Notes: generated by a model from the letters alone, not told the origin. A DNA stretch of 64,000 nt from Natronomonas gomsonensis (GCF_024300825.1 NZ_CP101323.1:3472001-3536000), one strand, 5' to 3'. Shown: positions 28,101-34,537, counted from the first letter of the stretch. Numbers and translations: made by a program.

Positions 28101-29254
28101 GTCTCGACATCTTCCGAGACATCAACAAGCGTGGAGACGAGGCGATGGTGCTCGCAAATCTCGGGAATCTTGCGCAAGAACGTGGAGATCTTGCAGAAGC
28201 GATGTCCTACCACGAACAGCGACTCGACATCTATCGCGATCTCGACGACAGCCAAGAGGTAGCGAAAAGTCTTGGCAGTCTCGCCGAGGTTGCACTGGCT
28301 CGTGGACAGCTGGAGACCGCTACCGAGCACTTTCAGCAGAGTCTCGAAACCTTTCGTGACGTCGGTGATCGGGAGGCCGAAGGGGCGCTCCTTGAGCGTC
28401 TCGGTGAGATTGCCGGCGACCGTGGTCAATTCACGCGGGCCAAGCGCTACTATCAAGCGAGTCTCGATATTTTCCAAGATATTGGTACTCCGGCCGATAC
28501 GGTCTCTATTCGAGTCCAGCTCGGAACGCTCGGGCTTCTCCTCGGCGAGTACCACCAAGCGAGAACGCATCTCCAAGAGAGTCTTGCAATCGCGAGAGAT
28601 GTCGACCACGCACCCGTTGAGGGGGTCAGCCTCACTCTCCTCGGGGAAGTGGCTCACCGACTGGGCAATGACGAGGCAGCCACTGAATATCTCAACCAGA
28701 GTCTGGACATCGCCCGCGAAATCGGATACAAGCAGGGAGAAGCCAGTGTGCTCAGAACGCTTGGAAACGTGGCTCGAAGCCAACAGGCGTACGCGGATGC
28801 AAAGAGCCACCTGAGACAGAGTCTCAACAGTTACCGAGCGCTCGACGACGAGCAGAACCAAGCCGAGGTGCTGAGAGACCTCGGAACGACGCTGCTACTG
28901 GAGGGTCGTCTCGCCGACGCCCGGAGCCACTTCGAGGAGAGCCTCGATATCGATGTGGATGTCAAGAATCCTCGGCAGGAGGCGCTGTCTCAAGGTACAC
29001 TCGCAGCTATCGATATCGCTGAAGGGGAGACTATCACAGCGAGAGCCCAACGGGATGAAGCGATTTCGTCGCTTCGCGAGATGGACCTCCTCCCTGATGA
29101 ACTCCGAGTGCTCCGTCTCCACGTCCACATCGAACGCGAGTATGGCGACGACGAGATGGCCAAAACGCTCTATCAGCAAGCATGTGAGCGAATCGAGAAC
29201 GCTGACCTCCCTCTGGACCACCACCACGAACGGCTTGACGCCGTCTACCGTTGA
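25175..29254 (+). CDS. STAND-like P-loop NTPase with fifteen TPR repeats
   Basis: A 1359-residue protein; the ATG at 25175 (MVEEQAVSLF) is preferred over one 17 codons upstream in the inverted-repeat-rich leader. Residues 1-260 are mostly helical (possible effector or signalling part). The NTPase follows: Walker A GRAGSGKST at about 270-278, Walker B HVLVGVED at about 323-331, and FLLDARGSEL at about 355. A helical arm runs to about 700. Residues about 710-1312 are fifteen uninterrupted 40-residue TPRs of the LG.IA...G....A..YY.QSL type. In STAND proteins, repeats sense a ligand and the NTPase oligomerises. Role unknown; antiviral or signalling functions are the obvious candidates. Confidence 0.82.
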   Translation: MVEEQAVSLFVNLAATGITAGSGVASRKAQNVLRRRAHQEDLEHVATEFSKALRQSIADVDARTETNELANVANNWETVITELAELSEDASHEVHTPSERDQLDFLLRSDTETDAVQEIAEAIATAKGFELAQTPQLREELTDAVAEAYCEALVDFQHRIAGTDLADVFQQELGLHLSEQLAGAQQRLTTLTEIGEQLLTQAARNEGFRQLSPTYFQRTPVTPELSWRTTFSLADVAADIPAQRTGLDADVASQELLESLKSGTDRLVIGRAGSGKSTLCKQVAVEWYRDDETGPVFYRDTDRAGSPFESRDSLRQAIEQAQGHVLVGVEDVVRSDARAVLRVVEEYDDDPDVSFLLDARGSELDEEMGARAYDESMARRTRAIIDDVAPYRLPTVSKPDVQRVVDAFEDATGRTVSQSATELYETVRSEDIDGFGAFMLLAFHLPLGDDSVDGDGRAETGLEGHVRSRYETIQRPTAEQALRDLSQFDPDLLADVAVMVNLLNASGIGISPELVHALGYEYGHDIDTHDEIAAIREALTGWFLYPVETGEQAHTTHPLWSTLYLRVLAQDHADQQADSRRRRRSEPRTGRCLDALFRLFDDTDHYESTAREFPQSSVVAEIETHSTETADDYVRSVMDLSREWPILGPLVGTSATARYALPACCPDSSHQQARLSRAWTHLQNGSVDRAKSEYETALERSDILTPGDKVTALAGLGAIAHRRGDTGQANEIQEERLEICRRAGYAIGEADALDSLGNIALVRGEYQTAERYYHQSLERFQEIGFSIGEAQSLNNLGVLAQELREYERARDYHSRSLDIYRETGSRQMQARLISALGSVAKSLAELESAREYYQQSLAICRDIGDRLGEAKSFEGLGTVRKQAGDNQQAEQYFERSLDLFEAVDDPRGQASSLNNLGDIAKQHENLEQAASYYRKSLSLCREAGDRRGEAGSLNSLGILARSRGNFEAANEFYHESLDIFRDINKRGDEAMVLANLGNLAQERGDLAEAMSYHEQRLDIYRDLDDSQEVAKSLGSLAEVALARGQLETATEHFQQSLETFRDVGDREAEGALLERLGEIAGDRGQFTRAKRYYQASLDIFQDIGTPADTVSIRVQLGTLGLLLGEYHQARTHLQESLAIARDVDHAPVEGVSLTLLGEVAHRLGNDEAATEYLNQSLDIAREIGYKQGEASVLRTLGNVARSQQAYADAKSHLRQSLNSYRALDDEQNQAEVLRDLGTTLLLEGRLADARSHFEESLDIDVDVKNPRQEALSQGTLAAIDIAEGETITARAQRDEAISSLREMDLLPDELRVLRLHVHIEREYGDDEMAKTLYQQACERIENADLPLDHHHERLDAVYR

Positions 29255-29401
29255 TAGAATCCCACTGTTTACGGTGTGGAAGGTGTCATCACCCGAAAAC
29301 AGACAACGGTGGCTGACCGACTTCTACGTCAATTGAACTCCCTAGAAGGCGTCTGATACTCCCGCCCGACGATTTATACTGCTACCTGCTGACCCAAGTT
29401 T

Positions 29402-30004
29402 ATGGGCGGTATCGAACTTCGGGACGGGACCCTCATCGTTGAGCGTGCACCGAACCAGCTCGACGAGTTGGCGATTGGGTTCTCCGAGATTCTCGACCAA
29501 TTCGAGATTGAACACGTCTACATCGCAGGGTACGTCTCGATCCTCGCTGGTCGGGCACGATCTACCGAAGACGTTGATGTTCTCATCGAACGAATCGACG
29601 CCGAGACTGCCGACAAACTTGCCACGACACTGGAAGAGGCGGGCTATTGGGGCCCAGCAATGCCGCTGGAATCGATGTATGAGATGCTTGATGGCGGTGA
29701 TAACATCTGGGTCGCTCCAGAAGACCAAATTACACCACATCTCGAAGTCAAGTTCGTGCGCGATGAGTTCGACCGTGCGTCTTTGAAAAACGCGATTACG
29801 GCCCGAATCGGCGGCGAAGTGATTCCGATTGGGCCACTGGAACTCCAGATTGCGTATAAACTCCATCTGGGCGCCCAGAAAGACGTTGAGGATGCGGTCC
29901 ACCTGTACACGCTTTTCGAGGAAACGCTTAGTGTGTCCCGCCTCGAAGACTGGGTCACGCGACTTGCTGTCGAGACCGAATATGAGCGACTCAAACGCGC
30001 CTGA
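29402..30004 (+). CDS. Nucleotidyltransferase-like protein, DUF6036-type
   Basis: A 200-residue protein. The segment VYIAGYVSILAGRARSTEDVDVLIE has the layout of the nucleotidyltransferase active-site loop with its Asp pair (D-x-D), although the usual GGxS is changed to AGYVS. The rest (DKLATTLEEAGYWGP, QITPHLEVKFVRDEFDRASL, PLELQIAYKLHLGAQKDVEDAVHL) matches AbiEii/DUF6036-like proteins. These are often toxin-like partners or RNA-modifying enzymes. It overlaps the next gene by 23 bases and lies 147 bases behind the STAND gene. Confidence 0.72.
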   Translation: MGGIELRDGTLIVERAPNQLDELAIGFSEILDQFEIEHVYIAGYVSILAGRARSTEDVDVLIERIDAETADKLATTLEEAGYWGPAMPLESMYEMLDGGDNIWVAPEDQITPHLEVKFVRDEFDRASLKNAITARIGGEVIPIGPLELQIAYKLHLGAQKDVEDAVHLYTLFEETLSVSRLEDWVTRLAVETEYERLKRA

Positions 30005-30242
30005 CCACCTCGCCACGAAACACGAACGCAACCGCAAACAGCGGATTGCGGGCATCAAGCGATGGGTCGAATACATCACGTCTGAGCCACCGGAGACGTG
30101 GGGGCCACAGCAGAATGCGGTCGTCAATGACCAACTCGAGGCCGCCCAAAGCGTCGACACATCGGCCTCTCACCACCAACACGTGAAGACAGTTGCAAAA
30201 GACATTCTCGAAGAGAACGACTCCGACGACGAGTCGAGCTAA
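29982..30242 (+). CDS. Small partner protein of the nucleotidyltransferase
   Basis: An 86-residue hydrophilic protein (MSDSNAPDHLATKHERNRKQRIAGIKRWVEYITSEPPETWGPQQNAVVNDQLEAAQ...). It starts 23 bases before the end of the nucleotidyltransferase, so translation is coupled. The composition (a basic helix followed by an acidic C-terminus) would suit a protein-protein partner or an antitoxin-like role, but no family is recognised. Confidence 0.65.
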   Translation: MSDSNAPDHLATKHERNRKQRIAGIKRWVEYITSEPPETWGPQQNAVVNDQLEAAQSVDTSASHHQHVKTVAKDILEENDSDDESS

Positions 30243-30260
30243 GTGCGGCTTTTTTGAGCG

Positions 30261-30404
30261 TCATTGCCGTGGTTTTGACGTTGTCATCACGTCCACGGCC
30301 GACCGCGGCTGCCCGGCGAGTTCACAGAACTGCTCGCTGTGGTTGATGCGCTCAAACAGCTCTCCCAAGAGCTCGGGCGCAACCATCTCGTTGTCGTCGA
30401 ACAC
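30261..30404 (-). CDS. Short ORF or frame-shifted tail of the HTH gene
   Basis: The frame reads VFDDNEMVAPELLGELFERINHSEQFCELAGQPRSAVDV... from GTG 30404 (ATG 30386 also possible). It lies just behind the HTH gene, in another frame, and continues open upstream into that gene. Composition is typical of coding sequence. Either it is a coupled small gene, or the HTH gene once ended here and a frameshift near 30430 separated the two. Confidence 0.4.
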   Translation of the reverse strand: MFDDNEMVAPELLGELFERINHSEQFCELAGQPRSAVDVMTTSKPRQ

Positions 30405-30429
30405 CGCTCGTGCCTCGTCGGTCAGGTAG

Positions 30430-30771
30430 TCACTCGCTGCCGGTGTTGTTGAGCGCGCTGTTCAACTCGAAGAGTTCGCGAACGACGTCGCTGTCTGCGA
30501 CACGGTACCGGCTCGGGGACGTATTCGGGACTTCTTCGATGAGCTCGACCTCAAGCAGAAGGTCAGTGTAGTTACCGACTGTTTGCCGCGTGACGCCGGC
30601 GTGCTCGGCAAATTCGCTTTTGTTGAACTCGCGGTTCGGCGGGAGATCGAGCAATGCGTCGACGAGAATCGGGGTGGCGTCGTGTTGAGTGAGGTAGAGC
30701 CACCCGCTGGGATGTTCCTTTCGGAGTTCCTTCTTTTCCCCACGGTCAACCGCGTGTTCCATGCTGTTCAT
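30430..30771 (-). CDS. Helix-turn-helix regulator
   Basis: A 113-residue protein. HTH region: REFNKSEFAEHAGVTRQTVGNYTDLLLEVELIEEVPNTSPSRYRVADSDVV, which is a winged helix (recognition helix TRQTVGNYTDLLLEV, then the wing). The stretch SGWLYLTQHDATPILVDALLDLPP is the preceding helix pair. ATG 30771 is one of several close starts (30762 possible). It lies on the minus strand downstream of the TROVE/tRNA locus and may be its regulator, but that is only inferred from position. Confidence 0.72.
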   Translation of the reverse strand: MNSMEHAVDRGEKKELRKEHPSGWLYLTQHDATPILVDALLDLPPNREFNKSEFAEHAGVTRQTVGNYTDLLLEVELIEEVPNTSPSRYRVADSDVVRELFELNSALNNTGSE

Positions 30772-30820
30772 ACAGAGAGACATCCGGATAAATCGTCGGG
30801 AGTGGCGTGTTCATGACGTT

Positions 30821-31114
30821 TCATTTGATCCGCTCAATCGATTCAAGACCGGGAACCTCGGCAAGCCAGCATCTCACTTCTGCATCGGTCATCGCCGCGG
30901 TCCACCGAAGCGTGATACCGACGGTGACGACCGTGGCCGAAAGCTTCGGGTCGAGACTGTGCAGCTCGTCAATCGAGACCCCATCGATATCTTCGCCCCG
31001 CGAGAGGCGCTCTTCGGCGTCGGTGACGATATCGCTGTCTGCGCCACATGGGATCCGGATCGTGACGACAGCAGCCGTAGTCGATTCGGTGTCGTTGTCA
31101 CTGGTGATTGCCAT
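30821..31114 (-). CDS. Small conserved-looking protein downstream of the TROVE gene
   Basis: A 97-residue protein (MAITSDNDTESTTAAVVTIRIPCGADSDIVTDAEERLSRGEDIDGVSIDELHSLDPKLSATVVTVGITLRW...). The alternation of strands (AVVTIRIP, ATVVTVGITLRW) and helices suggests a small alpha/beta fold of ferredoxin type. ATG 31114 is chosen because the domain starts soon afterwards. It follows the tRNA-Gly gene and TROVE gene on the same strand and may belong to the locus. Function unknown. Confidence 0.6.
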   Translation of the reverse strand: MAITSDNDTESTTAAVVTIRIPCGADSDIVTDAEERLSRGEDIDGVSIDELHSLDPKLSATVVTVGITLRWTAAMTDAEVRCWLAEVPGLESIERIK

Positions 31115-31175
31115 AGTGTCACCTCTGTTGAAGAGCGTCGCTCGGGCTGTTTGGTCCACGAGCTGCGCTCCGAGT

Positions 31176-31247
31176 GCGCGAGGGGCGATTCGAACGCCCG
31201 TCTCGGTCGTGGCACGACCGCGTGATACCGAACTACACTACTCGCGC
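31176..31247 (-). tRNA. tRNA-Gly (GCC)
   Basis: 72 nt. Acceptor stem GCGCGAG/CTCGCGC pairs fully. Anticodon stem CGGTC/GACCG encloses loop GTGCCAC, giving anticodon GCC with U33. T arm is GGGCG-TTCGAAT-CGCCC. It lies between the TROVE gene and the small downstream ORF, and is the only tRNA of the array on the 3-prime side of TROVE. The structure is regular, so it should be functional. Confidence 0.88.
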
Positions 31248-31274
31248 GTGACGAAGAAAGATGAGAAGACCGCG

Positions 31275-32804
31275 CTATGCAGGCTCAAAGGCTTCGATTT
31301 CATCGATGACCTGCTTCGGATTCTCGGCGTGTTCGATGAACGGGAGAACGTTCTCCGACCACCCGGAGACGTTGTAGACGTTCTCGTAGCCTTCCGGCGT
31401 CACGAGATCGCCGTAGGACGCAAGATCGACGAGATACAGCGCGGTGTCCGCAGACACTTCGTCACGATACGTATCGAACGCGTCTTTGACCGTGTGGGTA
31501 TCGCGCGCCGTGGATGGCGTGCTGTCCCAGATCTGCATGTCGGTGAAGACGACGACTCGCTCAACGGGTTCTCCTCGGTCGCGGAGATACTCGAACGCCC
31601 TCCAGCCGTTCGTCGAGTTCCCGACGTCCTCGTCGATGGCCAGTAACGCACCTTGACGCTGCAGTACTGGCGTGTCGACGTGCATCGGAACGGTCTGGAA
31701 GTCGTCACCGAACCCGCCGACTTCGGCACCTTGGTCAGCCAGAATCGCACCGAACAACGCACCGATTTCCTTCAGCCTGAGCGTGCTGTTCGTGGATAGC
31801 GCTATGTCCATCGACCCTGAGAGGTCCACGGCGATGAACGTGTCTCCGAGTCCGTCAGGCACCGTCTCGACAGCGACGTCGATTGCGTCTTCGAGCCACT
31901 GCTCGACCGCCGGTGCCTGGACATCCGTGTCTTGCAGCGCGGTGTAGGCCTGGTAGTACCGGAACGGGTACAGCGGCGCGTGCCGGACGGCCTCTAAGTC
32001 GAGGTGATTCACGACGGTGTCCTCCGGAACGCCGGCTTCGAGCATGTTCCGGAGGTTCCGGATCGACGCGAAGATGGGCAGCGTGTACTCGTCGTCCTCG
32101 ATGAGCAGTTCCCAGGCGTCTTGGGTGTTGCCGCGCTCGGAAATGACCGTCTCCCACGTATTCGGCGCCGGCAACGGGTCGACGTCGGGATAGTCGTCGA
32201 GGCCGCCACGCATGAACCGCTCGAAGAGCGCTTCCTGCTCGGCGTCGACAGGCGTGGGGTGGACACGGTTGAAGACGTCGTGTAGCGTCACCTCGCGCCG
32301 CGACAGCTCGTACTTGCCCAGCGTGTAGGCGTCGGCCATCTCCACCAGCGCGTCCTCGATCCCACGTCGAAGCGGCCACGGCGCAGTCCCGCCGAACAGC
32401 TGATCGTGGACCGCGAGCGCGGTGGCTGTCTCGTCCATCCGCTGGATGATCGCCGGCGCGCATTCGCGGATGAGCGACTCGGGGGAGTCGTCCTTGAACC
32501 GATCGTCGTTGGCTGCCAACACGAGCAGTACTTGCGGGATGTCTCGCAAGTAGAGCTCCTGGCGCGCATAGGCCGCGAGCTTCAGGACGAACTCCGGGTT
32601 GTCGTTTGCGGCGGCATCGAACTGGCGAACGACAGCAGCCAGCTGCTCGTCATCGGACTCGTAGAACGAGCCCTCCAGCAGTTGGTTGATTGTGCGCTTG
32701 TACAGTGCGAGTCGAGGGTCGACAGGCTCGAACGCTTCTCCACCTTCGTAGTTGGTGGTCCGCGTTGCCTCCGCGACCGTTTGCTTTGGCGTGTTGAATT
32801 CCAT
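31275..32804 (-). CDS. TROVE-domain protein, Ro60/Rsr family
   Basis: A 509-residue protein, the size of bacterial Rsr and eukaryotic Ro60. The N-terminal 300 residues are HEAT-like helices of the TROVE ring (VDPRLALYKRTINQLLEGSFYESDDEQLAAV, FVLKLAAYARQELYLRDIPQVLLVLAAND), which bind RNA ends. The C-terminal von Willebrand A domain has a complete MIDAS: DLSGSM at about residue 327, and the later VVVFTDMQIWD. Family proteins bind Y RNAs and defective RNAs. Here it sits inside a tRNA array with odd tRNA-like RNAs. That such RNAs are its partners is inferred from position. Confidence 0.9.
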   Translation of the reverse strand: MEFNTPKQTVAEATRTTNYEGGEAFEPVDPRLALYKRTINQLLEGSFYESDDEQLAAVVRQFDAAANDNPEFVLKLAAYARQELYLRDIPQVLLVLAANDDRFKDDSPESLIRECAPAIIQRMDETATALAVHDQLFGGTAPWPLRRGIEDALVEMADAYTLGKYELSRREVTLHDVFNRVHPTPVDAEQEALFERFMRGGLDDYPDVDPLPAPNTWETVISERGNTQDAWELLIEDDEYTLPIFASIRNLRNMLEAGVPEDTVVNHLDLEAVRHAPLYPFRYYQAYTALQDTDVQAPAVEQWLEDAIDVAVETVPDGLGDTFIAVDLSGSMDIALSTNSTLRLKEIGALFGAILADQGAEVGGFGDDFQTVPMHVDTPVLQRQGALLAIDEDVGNSTNGWRAFEYLRDRGEPVERVVVFTDMQIWDSTPSTARDTHTVKDAFDTYRDEVSADTALYLVDLASYGDLVTPEGYENVYNVSGWSENVLPFIEHAENPKQVIDEIEAFEPA

Positions 32805-32918
32805 CCTATCACCCGGAGCCGCAACAGGCGACTCCGATCGCAGCTGCCCACACGCTCTGTGAGCAGCGAGTATCGGGAGAGAAACTTCCCGAACCAGCCT
32901 CGCATCGCTCGGCTGGAC

Positions 32919-33048
32919 GTTCCCGGCACGATTCGAACGTGCGACACCCGGCTTCGAAGGCCGGTGTCCTCGTGAGGGTCGAAGACCCGAACGAGGGCTC
33001 GTCAGAGTTCACTCTGACGGTGCTCTGTCCTGACTGAGCTACGGGAAC
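32919..33048 (-). tRNA. tRNA-Arg (TCG) with a two-hairpin insertion
   Basis: 130 nt. Acceptor GTTCCCG/CGGGAAC, a canonical D arm (TAGCTCAGTCAGGACAGAGCA), anticodon arm CCGGC-CTTCGAA-GCCGG (anticodon TCG), variable loop GTGTC and T arm GCACG-TTCGAAT-CGTGC are all intact. Between the D arm and the anticodon arm are about 57 extra nt that fold as two perfect or near-perfect hairpins (CGTCAGAG/CTCTGACG, and CCTCGT...ACGAGG with inner GGGTC/GACCC). It is either an intron at an unusual position or a permanent two-arm insertion. It is the tRNA nearest to the TROVE start codon. Confidence 0.75.
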
Positions 33049-33067
33049 ACGAGTGGCCGGACAATTT

Positions 33068-33122
33068 CTGGAGCGAACGACGGGAGTCGAACCCGTAGAG
33101 TGCCATCGACGTAGCGCTCCAG
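33068..33122 (-). ncRNA. Mini tRNA-like RNA (acceptor stem plus T arm only)
   Basis: 55 nt that can fold as an 8-bp stem CTGGAGCG/CGCTCCAG enclosing a perfect T arm ACGGG-TTCGACT-CCCGT. Only 18 nt lie between 5-prime stem and T arm, so there is no room for D and anticodon arms. A 4-nt CGTT spacer separates T arm and 3-prime stem strand. It resembles the acceptor/T half of a tRNA. Alternatives are a degenerate tRNA whose 5-prime half was deleted. No direct evidence of transcription. Confidence 0.5.
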
Positions 33123-33224
33123 ATCGACGGCCACTGGCGACACGGCGACCGGAAAACTGTCGGAGCGGGACCGGTGTCGAGCGTCCTCTCGTACGCTCTT
33201 TGTCCGGGATGTTCTCGATGGACT

Positions 33225-33315
33225 GCGCCACCGACAGGATTTGAACCTGCGAGTTCCTGGCGAAGCAACGCTCCGACTCGACGGTCGCCACGTGCGGTCG
33301 GGCAACCGGTGGTGC
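33225..33315 (-). ncRNA. tRNA-like RNA with acceptor and T arm, body degenerate
   Basis: 91 nt. The 3-prime portion has a T arm GCAGG-TTCAAAT-CCTGT followed directly by CGGTGGCGC, which pairs with GCACCACCG at the 5-prime end in 8 of 9 positions. A possible D arm (GCC...GGC) is present, but no standard 5-7-5 anticodon arm can be drawn. The 3-prime region resembles class II (Leu-type) tRNAs. It is either a decayed tRNA or a tRNA-like RNA used for something other than translation. Confidence 0.45.
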
Positions 33316-33472
33316 GACGGGCTATGACTCCCGTTGGTGTGCTTTGCGGGCGAAGAAACGCACCACCTCGACGACCACACGCTTGGGGAAAGCCGACCAT
33401 GACAGCGTCACGGATCCGTGGCTGCCCGCTATGTCAGACACGGGAAAACGCTGTCAGAGCCAGCCCCCGAGT

Positions 33473-33547
33473 GCTCCCGAGGGGAATCGAACCCCTGGCC
33501 TCCAGTGTGAAAAACTGGTGTCTCTCGCCAACGGAGACTCCGGGAGC
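33473..33547 (-). tRNA. tRNA-Glu (TTC)
   Basis: 75 nt. Acceptor GCTCCCG/CGGGAGC; anticodon arm CCAGT-TTTTCAC-ACTGG with anticodon TTC; T arm AGGGG-TTCGATT-CCCCT. The D arm (GTCTCCGTTGGCGAGAGAC) is almost the same as that of the Gln tRNA at 34938-35010, so the two may share an origin. All stems pair, so function in translation is possible. Confidence 0.85.
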
Positions 33548-33594
33548 GCAGTAGGGACGAAATCAAGCGCTGAGGTGCGGCGGACACGCACGGA

Positions 33595-33999
33595 TTATTG
33601 CAAGCGCTCGAAGCCCTCGAGTTGCCCGTGCGTGAACGTTACTTGATACGTGACGAGTGTATCGAGGTCCTTGAAGGAGTGTGTGAGCTTGAAGCGGCCG
33701 TGGTAGTCGTCTCGTTCGATCCAGTCGTCGTGGACTCGGTTCAGACTGCCGGCCATGTAGCGGAAATCGTCCTCGTCGACGTCGTCACGGCTCGCGTATG
33801 GCCGGTCTTCCGGCGGGACCGCTTCGGTGTGCCACTCCTCTTCGAGGAGCCGACCGTCCGTCGTAATCCGAAATGTGGTCATGCTTGGCCGTTCGATGCC
33901 TTTCGTCTGCCAGTCGACGTCCTCGGCCGGCGTAATCCCTTCGGGGTACTCCGGTAGGTGGACGTCGTCGTAGAGTTCGACTGTATCGAATAGTCCCAT
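33595..33999 (-). CDS. Protein of unknown function embedded in the tRNA array
   Basis: A 134-residue protein starting MGLFDTVELYDDVHLPEYPEGI. The pattern VDWQTKGIERPSMTTFRITTDGRLLEEEWHTEAVPPEDRP and HGRFKLTHSFKDLDTLVTYQVTFTHGQLEGFERL is regular and acidic, clearly coding. ATG 33999 is preferred over one 29 codons upstream, whose residues come from the tRNA-Met region. It lies between two tRNA genes on the same strand. It has no recognised domain; it could be an RNA-binding or accessory protein of the locus. Confidence 0.78.
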   Translation of the reverse strand: MGLFDTVELYDDVHLPEYPEGITPAEDVDWQTKGIERPSMTTFRITTDGRLLEEEWHTEAVPPEDRPYASRDDVDEDDFRYMAGSLNRVHDDWIERDDYHGRFKLTHSFKDLDTLVTYQVTFTHGQLEGFERLQ

Positions 34000-34012
34000 A
34001 TTTGTCCTCCAT

Positions 34013-34082
34013 TGCGGGACCAGGAGTCGAACCTGGACCTCGGGGATATGAGCCCCGTGGACTGCCATTACCCTATCCCGCA
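34013..34082 (-). tRNA. tRNA with CAT anticodon (Met, or Ile if modified)
   Basis: 70 nt, a little short. Acceptor TGCGGGA/TCCCGCA; anticodon arm CGGGG-CTCATAT-CCCCG with anticodon CAT; T arm CCAGG-TTCGACT-CCTGG. It does not begin with the AGCGGG typical of archaeal initiator tRNA. It could be elongator Met or the Ile tRNA with modified C34; the sequence alone does not decide. No intron, although elongator Met genes of haloarchaea often have one. Confidence 0.82.
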
Positions 34083-34186
34083 GCACACAATTCGGAACTC
34101 ACTCATGGGTATCTCTCAGTTCTCCACAGCTGTCCGTCCCTCAGTCTCGTCGGTTGGAAGTGAGAGGTCTCGGACTGTTGGAGAAT

Positions 34187-34258
34187 GCTCCAGCCCGGAT
34201 TCGAACCGGGGGCTCGGCCGTGAGAGGGCCGTGAGTTTGGCCGCTACTCCACTGGAGC
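34187..34258 (-). tRNA. tRNA-Glu (CTC)
   Basis: 72 nt. Acceptor GCTCCAG/CTGGAGC; anticodon arm CGGCC-CTCTCAC-GGCCG with anticodon CTC; T arm CCCGG-TTCGAAT-CCGGG. Second Glu tRNA of the array, with a different D arm (TGGAGTAGCGGCCAAACTCA) from the TTC one, so it is not a recent copy of it. Confidence 0.87.
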
Positions 34259-34306
34259 GGGGTGGCCTCGTCTGGAACGGGTCATCGGCCAGTGGATGGA
34301 TGGCGG

Positions 34307-34447
34307 TCACCTCGTTCCGTGGAAGTACGCGCCGTCGCCGGTGACGCAGATTCTCACACTTCCAATCGTGTCGATGGACGTTGTTTCGCCGAGCGGGACG
34401 TGGCGGAACGCTTCCTCCTCGCAGTCAGGGCAGACATTCTTTGGCAT
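34307..34447 (-). CDS. 46-residue protein between tRNA-Ser and tRNA-Glu
   Basis: MPKNVCPDCEEEAFRHVPLGETTSIDTIGSVRICVTGDGAYFHGTR. A CxxC pair and a further Cys are visible, and the codons look genuine. The ATG at 34447 begins three bases after the tRNA-Ser gene end on the same strand. It could be a small zinc-knuckle protein. Only size and position support it; the open frame continues upstream through tRNA-Ser and tRNA-Pro, which argues that longer versions are artefacts. Confidence 0.5.
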   Translation of the reverse strand: MPKNVCPDCEEEAFRHVPLGETTSIDTIGSVRICVTGDGAYFHGTR

Positions 34448-34450
34448 CAC

Positions 34451-34532
34451 GCCGTGTCCCGGAGTCGAACCGGGAACCCGTCGTCGGGGCTGGCATAGCA
34501 GGCCAGTGGGGTCTCCATTCCCCAGACACGGC
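34451..34532 (-). tRNA. tRNA-Ser (GCT)
   Basis: 82 nt class II tRNA. Acceptor GCCGTGT/ACACGGC; anticodon arm CTGGC-CTGCTAT-GCCAG (anticodon GCT); long variable region CCCCGACGACGGGTT; T arm CCCGG-TTCGACT-CCGGG. The long variable arm and anticodon agree on serine. The gene is separated by five bases from tRNA-Pro, so the two are surely cut from one transcript. Confidence 0.88.
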
Positions 34533-34537
34533 ACACT

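Noticed and set aside
27431-28861. 476-residue antisense ORF inside the TPR region
   Set aside because: It is the shadow of fifteen 40-codon repeats on the other strand. Its own periodicity mirrors the TPRs and no domain is seen.
33039-33400. Overlapping ORFs across tRNA-like RNAs (132 and 113 residues)
   Set aside because: They read through the tRNA-Arg and tRNA-like genes with no coding bias, and their residues reflect structured RNA sequence.
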